From assembly GCA_024362935.1 (NCBI GenBank), contig JANCRA010000114.1, positions 1,514,167 to 1,578,166 on the forward strand: a DNA stretch of 64,000 bases, in the 5' to 3' direction. Both the position numbers and the translations under genes were made by a program. The notes beneath the pieces are model-generated. The model had not been told where the DNA came from and searched no databases. It saw nothing but the letters and a program-made list of their open reading frames with translations. Source of the stretch: Setophaga petechia. Taxonomy: Eukaryota; Chordata; Aves; Passeriformes; Parulidae. Shown here in pieces: positions 33,500 through 45,152 of the stretch; the first letter of the stretch is position 1; every line of letters begins with the position of its first letter.

Positions 33500-34001
33500 T
33501 TAATGTTTCTGAAGCCATCCAGTCATCAGTGTCCACACTGCAGCCTTGAGCTCCTGGTTCCTCAGGCTGTAGATGAGGGGGTTCAGGGCTGGAGGCACCA
33601 CCGAGTACAGAAGTGACAGGGCCAGATCCAGGGATGGGGAGGACATGGAGGGGGGCTTCAGGTGAGCAAATGTGCCAGTGCTGAGGAACAGGGAGAGCAC
33701 GGCCAGGTGAGGGAGGCAGGTGGAAAAGGCTTTGTGCCGTCCCTGCTCAGAGGGGATCCTCAGCAAAGCCCTCAAGATCTGCACATAGGAGAAAACAATG
33801 AACACAAAACAACCAAAACCTGAGGATGCACCAACCAAAAGGAGCCCAAGTTTCCTGAGGTAGGATTTGGAGCAGGACAGTTTGAGGATCTGTGGGACTT
33901 CACAGAAGAACTGGCCCAGGGCATTGCCATGGCACAGGGGAAGGGAAAATGTATTGGCCGTGTGCATGAGAGCATTGAGAAAGGCACTGGCCCAGACATG
34001 C
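33500..34001 (-). pseudogene. Olfactory receptor fragment (C-terminal half)
   Basis: This matches roughly residues 146-310 of the neighbouring intact receptor: the WASAFLNAL part of TM4, the second extracellular loop with CHGNALGQFFCE, TM5, KAFSTCLPHL of TM6 and PALNPLIYSLRN of TM7, with an intact stop. The N-terminal half, including TM1-TM3 and the DRY-like motif, is missing. The break is at about 34001, next to a TTTTA microsatellite. It lies in tandem downstream of the intact gene on the same strand. It cannot encode a working receptor. Confidence 0.88.
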
Positions 34002-34017
34002 TCAGTGTAGTACTACA

Positions 34018-34050
34018 GCATTTTATTTTATTTTTATTTTATTTTTAAAA
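34018..34050. repeat. (TTTTA)n microsatellite
   Basis: Pentanucleotide run between the receptor fragment and the 3' flank of the intact receptor. It marks a rearrangement point. Confidence 0.85.
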
Positions 34051-34172
34051 AACATTCTAACACTAGTAAAATAGTAGGAAAAGGTCCCAATGGAAAACGG
34101 CACAACAAAGAAAAGAAGGCTGAGATTGTAAAGAATTACATTCTGAAGGCAATGGAGCAGAAAAAAGAGAGT

Positions 34173-35105
34173 TTATTGTTTCTGAAAAAATAAAGTCATC
34201 ATTTTTCTCAGGGCATCCTTGAGCTCCTGGTTCCTCAGGCTGTAGATGAGGGGGTTCAGGGCTGGAGGTACCACTGAGTACAGAACTGACAGGGCCAGAT
34301 CCAGGGATGGGGAAGACATGGAGGGGGGTTTCAGATAGGCAAATACTGCAGTGCTGACAAAGAGGGAGACCACAGCCAGGTGAGGGAGGCAGGTGGAAAA
34401 AGCTTTGTGCCGTCCCTGCCCTGAGGGGATCCTCAGCACAGCCCTGAAGATCTGCACATAGGAGAAAACAATGAACACAAAACCACCAAAAGTTAAACAC
34501 ACACTAACAGCCAGAAGCCTCAGCTCCTTGATATAGGATTTGGAGCAGGAGACCTTGAGGATCTGGGGCGCCTCACAGAAGAACTGGCCCAGGGCATTGC
34601 CATGGCACAGGGGCAGGGAAAATGTATTGGCTGTGTGCATGAGAGCATTGAGAAAGGCGCTGGCCCAGGCAGCTGCTGCCATGTGGGCACAAGCTCTGCT
34701 GCCCAGGAGGGTCCCGTAGTGCAGGGGTTTGCAGATGGACACGTAGCGGTCGTAGCACATGATGGTCAGGAGACAAAACTCTGCTGAGAGAAAGAACAGC
34801 AAGAAAAAGAGCTGAGCAGCACATCCAGTGTAGGAGATGTCCCTGGTGTCCCAGAGGGAATTGTGCATGGCTTTGGGGACAGTGGTGCAGATGGAGCCCA
34901 GGTCGCTGAGGGCCAGGTTGAGCAGGAAGAAGAACATGGGCGTGTGCAGGTGGTGGCCGCAGGCTACGGCGCTGATGATGAGGCCGTTGCCCAGGAGGGC
35001 AGCCAGGGAGATGCCCAGCAAGAGGCAGAAGTGCAGGAGCTGCAGCTGCCGCGTGTCTGCCAGTGCCAGCAGGAGGAAGTGCCTGATGGAGCTGCTGTTA
35101 GACAT
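34173..35105 (-). CDS. Olfactory receptor, OR14-like (group gamma), intact
   Basis: Seven-transmembrane odorant receptor of the class A GPCR family, expected in cilia of olfactory neurons coupled to Golf and adenylate cyclase III. 310 residues, a normal length, in one exon. Visible features: N-glycosylation site NSS at 3-5; GN in TM1 at 40-41; PMFFFLLNLALSDL in TM2; Cys95 and Cys177 for the conserved disulphide; MCYDRYVSICKPLHY at 116-130 (the family's MAYDRYVAIC); KAFSTCLPHL at 234-243 in TM6; PALNPLIY at 281-288 in TM7. The ATG is chosen because TGAACAG|GA, a good splice acceptor, lies about 22 bp upstream at 35128-35129, as in the partner gene. The ligand cannot be inferred. Residues 1-88 are identical to the receptor at 62745. 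Confidence 0.95.
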   Translation of the reverse strand: MSNSSSIRHFLLLALADTRQLQLLHFCLLLGISLAALLGNGLIISAVACGHHLHTPMFFFLLNLALSDLGSICTTVPKAMHNSLWDTRDISYTGCAAQLFFLLFFLSAEFCLLTIMCYDRYVSICKPLHYGTLLGSRACAHMAAAAWASAFLNALMHTANTFSLPLCHGNALGQFFCEAPQILKVSCSKSYIKELRLLAVSVCLTFGGFVFIVFSYVQIFRAVLRIPSGQGRHKAFSTCLPHLAVVSLFVSTAVFAYLKPPSMSSPSLDLALSVLYSVVPPALNPLIYSLRNQELKDALRKMMTLFFQKQ

Positions 35106-36999
35106 TTTTCACTCTAGACATGAAGTCCTGTTCAGGGAGAGGACAGTGACAAGTCAGAGCAGACTTTGCTGATCAATGTCCAAGTCCCTTCTCCCAGCCC
35201 TGCCCCTACTGCTCTGTTGCACCCAATTTTCCTTTTCTCAGAGCCCTTCCTTCAGCCCTGTTCCTGGAGCTCTGCTGGGATCTGCTCCTCTTGCTGTGAT
35301 GAGCAGGGACTCTGCCCATGGACACCAAGGGGTCAGCTCTGCTCTGCAGCAGTGGGGTTATGGGAACAGGGACAGGGGCCAGTCCTTGGGTTGCATTTCG
35401 TCATTCCAAACTGCTCCTGAGGCAGAGGAGTTCAGCAGCACCTCCTGTCCCAGGGCTAAGGGAGGGTGATGGTCAAAGGCAGTTCAAGTGGGTTTCCTGC
35501 TGTGCCCAGGGAGATCAGAGAGAACTGTGCAATGCAAGAGCAGTGGTTGGAACTCAGTGAAGGCTGAGGGGAGCTTCTCTGTCGCTCCATCTGTCCCCAG
35601 CTGCCCTTTTTGCAATTCAGGGCAGTCCCTGTGCTCCCCTGGAAATCAGCCTGGCACAGCTGAGAGCAGAGGGACCCACAGCAGAGCAAACTGGCTCAGC
35701 CTTTCTCAGAGTCTCAGCTCCGCTCTGGCAACTGACCCTCCTATCCCCCAGTGTCCCCTGGAGGCAGGTCACAGCTTGGATGGCATCCTGAGGATACACC
35801 AAGGGACCTGTCCATGGCACTGCTTGAGGAGAGTGGGCTCATTGCCAGCCTGCCAGGCTGCCGTGCCCAGAGCTCCCCGGGCACAGGGAGCTGGGACACC
35901 CCATTGCTGTGCTCAGCCTGCACAGGAGGAGCCCAAGGGCTGGGCCTGGCCCTGCAGCAGGAACTGCCAATGCAGAGAGCCCCTAAGCCATGGCAGCAGC
36001 ACCTGGGCAAGGCAAGGAGAGAGAGAGAGCCGGGCCTGAGGAAAAGCCTTTCCCTGGGCAGCCCTGGCCAGCCCCTGGCAGGCAGCAGCAGGGCAGGACA
36101 GTGGCCCTCAGGCCCTGGTCAGCAGGGAATGGGCACATGGCCGCAGAGATGCCCTTCATCTCTGGGGCTGCTCTGCCCGCCCAGGAGGGACTGAGGGCCC
36201 CGAGCCCCCGGGCTGAGGGCTGTGCTGGCTGCCAGGGGACACAAGAGCTGTGCTGCTCAGGGCAGTGTCTGCCCTGCAGGGCAGGCCCGGCAGGTGCCAC
36301 ATCTGCCCTGCAGCAGGGCTTCCCTCAGCACTGCCTCCCTCCCTGCCTGCCCACGGCTCTGCTGCTGGAGCTGTCCCAGCCCCAGCTGCTCCTGTGGCCC
36401 TGGGCTCCAGAGCTGCCACAGCTGCCAGAGCCCAGCCCAGCCCCTGGGCCAGCCCTGCCCTGCAGCTGCTCGGCCCTGCAGGGGTTAAAGAACAGCTCCC
36501 CCAGCCTGGAGACCCAAGCACGAATCTCCTGCCCTGAAAGTGCTCATGACAAGTCCCCTTAACATTGACCTGGTCTTCAGCTGGAGCTATGAGCACACAT
36601 GGCTGCTCTGCCCAACCTGCCGCAGGCCAGCCATCCCTGGCTGCAGGTGCTGTCCTGCCCTGTCCCTCTGATGGTGCCCAGGGCAGCCCCGCACTGCAGC
36701 ACATCCTCCCCCAAAGCAGAAACCTCAGCAGAGCCATCCTACCAGTCACATCAGTCCTGTCACAGGTCACTTTTAGAAGATCCCTACAGGAGCACAGGAG
36801 ATCTATCCCTGAATCCACAGACTCACCACATTGTGGGCTGTGAAGATTCACGAAGTGAAGTCTCAGCTCAATGTCTTCCCAATCCTGATTGCCTTCAGCC
36901 TGTCTCTGCCGGGCTCCTGTCCCCTCGGTACCTGCAGGCAGAGCCCTCAGTTGTGCTGGGCTGGGAGAGGAGCTGGTCCTGGGAAGAGCTGTTCCTTTA
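35106..36999. other. Upstream flank of the olfactory receptor
   Basis: This holds the probable intron and promoter region of the receptor gene. About 36300-36490 is the reverse complement of about 62385-62565, upstream of the second receptor, so part of the flank duplicated with the gene. The rest shows little match. Open frames on both strands (up to 287 codons) are GC-rich noise. Confidence 0.5.
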
Positions 37000-37270
37000 A
37001 AGCTCAGCAGCACAGACACAGCACAAGGACTTTAATGAGCCTCTTGGGGATTTGGTGTTGTTTACATCAGACTCAGTCCCTGAGAGAGTGTTCAAAAAAC
37101 TTCTCAAGAACTCAAAGTTAAATTGAAGCTCCAAAGTTTCCTTAAGTTTTAATGGGTCTCAGTGAAGGACATGACTGAGAAAGTGTCCCCAGGTTCCTGT
37201 TAGAGCAGAACACTGGAGGCAGTGATGACAGGTCGGACAAACAAGGCAAAGGTGTCTCTGATGCTGAGCA
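37000..37270 (-). repeat. Dispersed repeat, minus copy
   Basis: Closest relative of the sequence at the palindrome centre (12500-12731), running in the same order and orientation through GTGTCCCCAGGTTCC and GGCAGTGATGACAGGT. Confidence 0.75.
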
Positions 37271-38770
37271 AATCTGCATGTGTTTCAGGAATGCAAAGGG
37301 CCAAGGCCTGAGCCCCAGCCCCTGCCCAGGCAGATCCTGTCCCTCCCTCCTTGCTCAGGGTTCTTCCCGGGATGGGCACTGGCATGTGGGGATGGGCAAT
37401 GCCAAGGGCAGGAGCATGGGGCGGCCCCTGCCAGGCTGCTGAGCAGGGACAAGGAGGCAATGAGGCCCCAGGCCTGCAAGGGTCACTTGTCCCCTCGTGG
37501 CCTCAGGCCCAGGCCCAGCAGCCATGGCCAAAGTGCTGCCCAAGGTGGCTCTGTCAGGGCTGTCTTGCAGCTGCTGCCCATCCCTGTGCCCTGTGCAGCC
37601 CAGGCTGTCCCACGGTGTCCCTGCCCTGCGCCTCTGTCCCTGCAGGCTGTGGGGAACAGGTCCCCCTGTACCTTTCGGACACATACCTTGGCAGATTGGA
37701 ATGTTGTCCACATGGATGGCTACAGAACACCAAAACATGAATTCTCATCCATTTTTTCTGAAAATATAGGATCATAGGTCTCTATACTATCATTTGGTGG
37801 TTTTCATTATAATGAATCTGACTTTTCTGAATAGAAGGCTGTCCTTCTTATTGTGTAATATCTAATACAAAGATAAATAATTAGGAATCATTTTAGACAT
37901 TGGAATTCATGACCATAGCACTCCAGGAAGGGGCCAATTTAGAATCCATGCGTTTTTCAATACAATTATTTTTCTGGAAGCTTGAAACATAACTGAAGAG
38001 GACAACTGGGAAGTTACTTTGTCCTGCAGCCTCATGGTGCTTCTTTTTTAAGAAATTCATGTGTAAAATTATAACTAACCTGATGTCACTTGCATTTTTA
38101 GAGGAAAAAAGGGGTGATTAAGGGTAACTGAGGGCTATCCATAAGACATTCTGTAAATCTTTAGATTACTGAGCCCCAAAGGATAAGTTATCATGGTATG
38201 CCATGAAAAAGGGTACCTTTATCAACACCATATGGATCACCGCTTATCTGGCCTTTGGACACTAAACTTTTTAACTATCTCATACAGACATGTTCATACA
38301 CACAGACAAGAGTGCAAAAAGGTTTCTCATCTGACTCCACCAGATCCCACTGGCTCTGCAGAGCAGTCAGAAAATACACATTGAGTCTAATGAGGAAACA
38401 GGGTACTGTGGAACAATGCAGGGACCAGGTGCAGGGCAGGGCCTTACAAGCACACTGATCAGCATTTGTCAGCATCTGTCAGCATGACTGACCACATTTA
38501 TTGTATTATTCCTCTAATTTTCTATGTCTGTTTCTCTCCAAACCACCTTAGTCCCTCCCTTTTCCTTCTTTGGTTCTTCCCCTAACATTCCATATTAAGT
38601 CTAGTGAAATTCAAAAATGCTGCTTCCTTGCACCCCAATATTAACCCTGTAACACTAGGCAGTAATACCAGCCATTCTGCAGAGCCATCTGGAGAGCCAC
38701 TCTGCTGACTCATGGTGATAAGATTTTTTCCCAGACCATGAGGCTGAGGCTCACCTGGAACATCTGGGAA
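37271..38770. other. Unassigned, GC-rich then AT-rich
   Basis: 37271-37680 is GC-rich and loosely resembles 61080-61270. 37690-38770 is AT-rich, with short TGTCAGCAT reiterations near 38463-38485. No gene was recognised on either strand. Confidence 0.3.
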
Positions 38771-38773
38771 TGT

Positions 38774-38826
38774 TTTTATTTATTTATTTATAAATGTTTT
38801 TTATTTATTTATTTATTTATTTATTT
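38774..38826. repeat. (TTTA)n microsatellite
   Basis: Tetranucleotide run, interrupted once. Confidence 0.9.
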
Positions 38827-39109
38827 AACATCTTTTACCATGGTCCATATGTTCCATATGGTATACCATGTCCCCTGCTACAGAAGATTCCAGTATCACT
38901 GCTCTTACTTTCAAAATGAAGATAATACAGAATAAACTTCTGTCCTTCAGTGGAACCAAACTACTGACAGAGGTCTGATGTAAATCTCTCCTGGTCACCT
39001 TATGTTACAGTGATTGTCAGGGGTGTTGGCCAAATAATATCTCCCAAGGCTGCAGCCATCTTTTGGTAATATGGAACAGGTCTTGGACCACATAAGCCAT
39101 GTTGTAAAA

Positions 39110-39460
39110 CTCATCCCGACTGCCCCACCTGGCTGGCCCCTTCCTTTGCTGACAGCTCTGCCTCCTGCCTGCCTCTGCCTGCCCACACAAAGCCTTGGGA
39201 CTGCTCCAGGCTCCTTCTGGGGAACGTGTTGCACCACAGACCTGCCCTGGGAGAGGAATTCCTTTCTCTTTGTTCCCAATCTGGGCCTCCTCAGCTGCCC
39301 TTGGCATTGATGTTTTCCTTTTTCAGGCTGTTGTCTACTATGTCAAAAGAATCCACCATCTCTGAAAACACCCTTCAGTCCCTCCCAGGGGGCTCCTCTG
39401 CTGTCCTCAGTCTCCACCCCACTGAGCACAGAGCTCCTCTGTCCCTGTACAGTGCTCATG
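39110..39460. repeat. Inverted copy of 22111-22485
   Basis: Outer part of a ~1-kb inverted repeat shared with the 21466-22485 region; the satellite follows directly. Confidence 0.7.
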
Positions 39461-39469
39461 TGCTTGAGG

Positions 39470-40150
39470 CCATGGGTGCCTGGACAAGAAGGACGGTTCT
39501 TTTCTACAGGAAGGAAACCACAGAGCCCCAGGGTTTTGAAGGCAGATCAGAGGCAGTCACCAGAGGCCAAGGCCAGCCAGACCTGTCTGTCTCTGCAGCT
39601 TTTGTCTGAAAGCAACCCTTGGATATTTGTGGAATTTTGGAGATGGAATTCCATTTCAGCCACAGGTGCCTGCAGCAGAATGACAGTTCTTCTCCACAGG
39701 AAGGAAAGGGCAGAGCCCCAGTGTTTCAAAGGCTGATTAGAGGCAGCTTCAAGGAAGCCAAGGTCAGCCAGACCTGTTTGTCTTGGCAACGTTTGTCTGG
39801 AAGCTATCCTTGGATATAAGGAATTTTGGAGGCGGATTCCCAATTTTGGTTATGGACACCTGCATTGAAAGATGTTCTTTTCCATGGAAAGAGAAGCACA
39901 CCCATCCTCCCCGCCACATTGTTTTGAAGACAGATGAAAGGTGGCCCCAAACATGCCAAGGCCATCCAGAGCTTTCTGTTCTGGCAGGTTTCATATGGGA
40001 TAATGTGTGGATTTAATCAAATATGGAGGTAGAATCCCAGTTTCAGCCATGAACCCCTGGAGGAAAAGGAGAGTTCTTTTGCACAGGAATGAAAGCACAG
40101 AATTCCAGGGCTTCAGGGGCAGATGAGAAGAAACCCTCACCATGCCAAGG
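39470..40150. repeat. ~185-bp satellite, block 3 (minus)
   Basis: Antisense units (GAAAGGAAGGAAACCACAGAGCC-like) in about 3.5 copies, degrading to the right. Confidence 0.8.
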
Positions 40151-40199
40151 TCAGCAGGACCAGTCAAGCCAAGCCAACCAGAACTTTTTCATGTTCTTG

Positions 40200-41030
40200 G
40201 ATCCCTGGGGCCCTGCAGCATCACAATTGCCCTTTGCTTCCATGAAGCCTTGCAGTGTCAAAATGGTTTCATTGGTTTCATGGGACTGTGCAGAGTACCA
40301 CAATGGCCCCTTGCTTCTATTGGGCTCCCCGGGATCATAATGGACTCTTGGTTCCACAGGGCATGGCTGTGTCACACTAGCCTCTTGCTTCCATGAGGAC
40401 CCATATTGTCACAATGGCCCCTTGGTTCCATGGGGACTCAAGAGTGCCAGAATGGCCTCATTGCTTTCACAAGTCCCTGCAGAGTCACAAAGAGCTCCTT
40501 GATTGAACAAGGCCCTGCAGACCCCCTTGATTCAATGAGGCCTCAAAGTGCCAGAATGGTCTCCAGGAGTCCATGAGTCCCTGCACTGTCACAAGGGCAC
40601 TTTGGCTCCATGAAACCCTGAAGTACAGAATGGCCGCTTGATTCCACTGGGCTCCTCAGTGTCACATCAGTTCTGAGTTCCATGCAACCCTGTAGTGTCA
40701 CAATGGTCTCCTTGGTTCCACAGAGTCAGAAGGTCCCCGTGGTCTCATGGAGCCCCACTACAATCCCCTTGATTTCATGAGGCCCTGCCATGCTACAATG
40801 AGCCCTTGGTTAAACAAGGCCCTGCAGTCTCACAATGGGTTGTGACAGGAACCCACATGGTTCCAGTGGGTCCTGAAGTGTAATAATGGTCTCCAGGGTT
40901 CCATGAGGCCCCAGAATGTCAAGATGGACTTCTGCTTCCGTAAGTTTCCATACTGTAAACAACAGTCTCCTTGGCTCCACAGTGTCGTAATGAATCCTTT
41001 GTTCCATGAGGTGCCTGGCCTCCCATAGCC
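40200..41030. repeat. Degenerate minisatellite
   Basis: TCACAATGGCCCCTTGGTTC-type units directly after satellite block 3. Confidence 0.85.
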
Positions 41031-41059
41031 TCTCAGAGAGCCTTCTCCCCCCCAAGGTC

Positions 41060-41222
41060 CCCAACAGCCCTTCATAGTCCCTCACAGCCCCTCATGGCCC
41101 CTAAAAACTCCTCATGGCCCCTCAGAACCTTTCACAGCTCATGGTCTCTCATGGGCCCTCACAACCTCCCACAGCTCTTTACAGCCCCTCACAGCCCCTT
41201 CACAGCCCTCACAGCCCCAGGC
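41060..41222. repeat. ~12-bp tandem repeat
   Basis: Irregular reiteration of CACAGCCCCTCA and CATGGCCCCTCA. Confidence 0.75.
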
Positions 41223-41339
41223 CTGGGGCTCCTCCCAAAGGAGAAGGGGTCGGGCCCTGCTTGTTCTCCTTTCATTTCAGTCCCTTCACAGCCACGAGTG
41301 CAGAAAGGCTGAAATGGAGCCTTTCCCCAGTGTTTCCCT

Positions 41340-42520
41340 CAGGGTTCATTGCGGGCTGAAGCTCTGTGCTGGCGCTGGCCCGAGCGCCACCATCCCTGCA
41401 GCCGCCAGGCCTTTGCTGTCCCCCCGTGTCCATTCCCTGTGCTCGAGTCCCGCCCGGCTCCGGCAGCAGCAGCAGCCGCAGCGCAGGGGGCGACGGCCCG
41501 GCCCAGCCGGGGCTCCTGGCCAGGAGCAGCAGCAGCGCCGGCCCCTTCCCGCCTGCTCCTGCCTCGGCTCCCAAGGGCTTTTTCCAGCTCAGTTCTGGAC
41601 TAGAGCAGCAATCACCCACACACAGCCCTGACTCCTCAGGGCCCGCCTGTGCTGCCCTGAATCGGCCCTCAGAGAAAGAAAGGATCGGGTTCCAGTGCTG
41701 TTTTCAGCTCTGTTTGACTCACCCTGAGGTGACAGCAGGAGGCTGCTGCTGCCTTTGCCTTGAGAATTGGAGATCACAGCTGCTCTTGGCCCTCTTCTAC
41801 TTGCCACCTGAATTTTATCCATAAAACTGCCTCTTTCAGTTGGTGCTGTCCACGGTACTTTCATGACAGTGAAGTCAGTGTTTTTTTCACAGGAACAAAG
41901 ATCAGCAGATACTGGAATGCCCACCAGCCCCTAAGGCAAGGGGAATTAAAGTCACACAGGCCACATTTGCAGGGTTCAAACACAGTCCTGTAGCTGACAC
42001 TGTTGAAATAGAATAAACTGACGGAGGCCAGCACAGAAATTGCCTCCACAGTGTGGAATTAAATTTAAAAATCCACCGGGAGAAAGAGAAACCAGAACTT
42101 CTCGACTCCCTTCATTTCTCCTTCCCAGCAGCAGGAAACGTAGGTGCCCAGAGGTGTTTTGCACTGCTGCTGCCCCCAGTTTGAGCCCAGGCTCTGCCCA
42201 GTCCCAGCGGAAACCTGAGCCCAGCCCAGGGAGCACAGCGCACGCAGGGCCAGGCCCAGAGCCCCAGGCACGGCCGCCCGTTGCGGGGCAGTGGCGCAGA
42301 CGGAATGTCCTGCGGCCCAAACCTCCTGCTCCTGCCACACAGCGCCAGGGCTCACCCCCTCCTCCTCCTCTCCCAGCACCGCACAAATTCCAGCTCGGAG
42401 GAGGCTTCCCCAGAGAGGGCTCCGGCTCCTGTTCCAGCCTGAGTGTCCCTGCAGAGGAACAGGGCATCTTTCAGGCACTTCCACAAGCTCAGGGCTCTCA
42501 CTTCATGGGGAATGTGGGAT
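41340..42520. other. CpG-enriched segment
   Basis: 41340-41600 and 42190-42440 are GC-rich with many CpGs, unlike their surroundings, and could be a small or decayed CpG island. Open frames (up to 178 codons) cover it, but composition explains them. No convincing exon. Confidence 0.35.
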
Positions 42521-44479
42521 GCAAATGGCCTTTTTCAGAAAGCCAAAAGCCAAGGGAATGGAGTGGATATTACTAGAAACAACTAGTAATATCCACTTCT
42601 TTTACAGAAAAAGTTCACCAAGTCATTCCCTGAATTTCTCCTTTCCAGATTCTTTCTGTCACCTAATCTTAGAGGTCCAGCTTGTTCTGGTGCTTATCAT
42701 GAACTCATTGTACTCTTGATTCATACCAGTGCATAAGATGTAGAATCCTTTAAACTGAACACAGAAACAAACTTGCTCTGGCAGCCCATTTTCATGTTCT
42801 AGATCACTTTCAAGATGTCCCCTGAGAGGTTTGAGTGATTATCGCACAACTTCTGGCTGCAGGCTCTGGGGATTCTTTCTCTGAATTCAGTCAGGCTTGT
42901 ATTCCCTAACAATTCCTGGTACCACCTCCTGTTTCCTTAGCCTGGAACAGTAACAATGAAAACCTTACCTCCAATGATACAACTCCCCAGTCCACCAGGA
43001 AAAGAAAGGACATGTTGTCAAGTTCTCCAAACCTTTATCCTGCTTTGCTGCAGGAGTCATGCTGCACACACAGAGTGGAAATCCAAGAGAAGCTGCAGGT
43101 GGTGGCACATCTTGTGACAGGAGCTTGACCTCATTCTCCAGGAAATGTTCTTGAAAAGAGCAAACAGGATTACAGAAAAGATTCCTGGAAATCTGAAACA
43201 AGTTTCCAGAAGTGAAATGAAAATGGAAAGACATCATGTGAAATGTTTTCCTCCATTTATTTCTATGCTCCCCTTTTCTATCTTGCACTACTTCTCCATG
43301 CCATGAATTCCAAATGCATCTCACCTCTAAGATCAATGACTTACCGAGTTTTAGACACTCTAAAATACCATGAGCTGCACACAGTTTGCCTTCCCCTGTT
43401 TTTGCTGGAAAGCAATGCTGGAGCAATCAGTGCAATGCTTGGGTCGGGCCTGAATCCTGCAGGCAGGGAATGTGCCCCGGCAGTGTGTGACCCTCAGCAG
43501 GGACAATGCTCAGCAGCGTTGCTGGGCTCGGTCTCCATGGAACCATGCCAGGAGCAGCTGCTGAGCTCAGGAGCCATCGCAGTCCCCGCCCTGCTCCAGA
43601 GCCCCTTGGCAGGGTGGGCTCCTGCCCTGGCTCTGTGTGCCAGGAGCCGGCAGCGCTGGGTGCAGGGAGCCCAGGGAGGGCACAGAAACGCTGGGTGAGA
43701 AATGCTGGGCACAGCGAGATGGGCGAGTGCAGCCGGCCAGGGCAGAGGAGCGGCAGGCACAGGGGGCAGGGCCTGCAGGACACATGGCCAAGGGGAGAAA
43801 CCAACAAACTTCTCAGGAGGGTGGAGAACAAACCCTTAGTTGCAAACTTCAGAGAATGAGGTACTTGGGAAATTGGAATAAACATGGAATTACAGTAAAT
43901 CACTTCATAAAGCACTGACTGAGCAAACTCTAACCTGTCCAACTTCAACTTATCCAGATTTTGAGAAGAGGAAGTCAGGAGAAGACAAAGAGGGAGACAG
44001 ACATCCACAGTCAGTCTTGGATCTCAGCTGCATTGAGCTCTGGAGCTGTTGGGACATGCCAGTGTCACACCCATGTCACAGCCTGACCTGCTCTGGTCCC
44101 TCTCTCAGGTGGGGTTTTGGGGTGCCAGGGGCTTGGCAGCCACTTTGGGGCTGGGCCAGAGGCTGCAGTGGCTGGAGTGGGGCAGTGACCACCCCACCTA
44201 TGCAGAACTCTCCCTGCCCCCAAGCACACACTGGAGATGTCTGGGGCCGTTCATCATTTCTCTGCTCTCCAGCACCGAGGCAATGAACTCTAGCTACAGC
44301 CCTGAGCTCATGCCCAAGGCAACCACCCCTGGCAATGGGGGTCCATGGAGCTGGTCTCAGGAAATCCCCAAGAGCTGGGTAGTGCCCCAAAACTGGCTCA
44401 GAAACGTGAGATACCTCAAAATCTCTTCAGGAATGTCAATTATTCAAAAACTCACTCAGTAACAGGCTTCCCTTCCTTT
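42521..44479. other. Unassigned
   Basis: No gene was recognised. 44070-44180 loosely resembles the GC-rich border block at 20390-20500. Open frames near 43430-44008 lack family features. Confidence 0.25.
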
Positions 44480-45152
44480 CATTACCCCCAAACTTTGGCT
44501 GTCTCATTCCAGACTCCAGCCCACCTCCTCAATCCCAACCCCAACCCTTCCCACCACTCCTGGACATCAAGACCCCCTTCCCAAGCCATATTTCCCCCAT
44601 TTCCCACCTCCCAAACCCCATCCCACTAATCCTGCCCCACCCAATGCCCATATCACCCCTCCTGACTTGCATCCCACTTTGCCCAATCCCCTTCCAACCC
44701 CATTTCACCCTGAGCGGCTGTGGAATCAAAGAATTTTGGGGTGGGATTGAGTAGTTTTCAGTAGCATTGAGCAGTTTTGAGCTGACAGATCAATCCCTCT
44801 CATCTTTTGGAGTGCCAAGAAATACAGACAACCAAATACATCACAACTGCCCCATATCCTCCCAGATATCTTCCAGAATCCAAGATTCCCCCAAAACACA
44901 AGTGAAATGTGAGGTTTTAGATGCCTTTGATGAATTTGTTGATTTTTACCCCAGTTTTCTGTGTTTTGAAGGGAGTGAGATAAATCAAAAGATAATTAGA
45001 GGCAAAATAAAAGGAACACCAGCCACTTCCCACTGTGTTTTAAAAGGAATGTGGATCACCAGGGCTCTGACCAATGTGGGTCCTCCAATGGGGATGGAGT
45101 TGGAGCAGTGCACGAAGCTCTTCCTGCAGTCGGGGCTCTCACAGGGCTTCCC
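44480..45152 (-). other. 3' flank of zinc-finger gene B
   Basis: On the minus strand this lies downstream of the zinc-finger stop. About 44730-44880 matches 53140-53260, downstream of zinc-finger C, in inverted orientation, so the 3' regions share ancestry. 44520-44720 is C-rich with CAACCC reiterations. Confidence 0.5.

Noticed and set aside
36156..37019. 287-codon minus-strand frame upstream of the olfactory receptor
   Set aside because: GC-rich non-coding flank with competing frames and no family features; the paired flank of the other receptor does not keep it.
42040..42576. 178-codon plus-strand frame
   Set aside because: GC-rich segment with an equally long antisense frame (41976-42467) and no domain signature.
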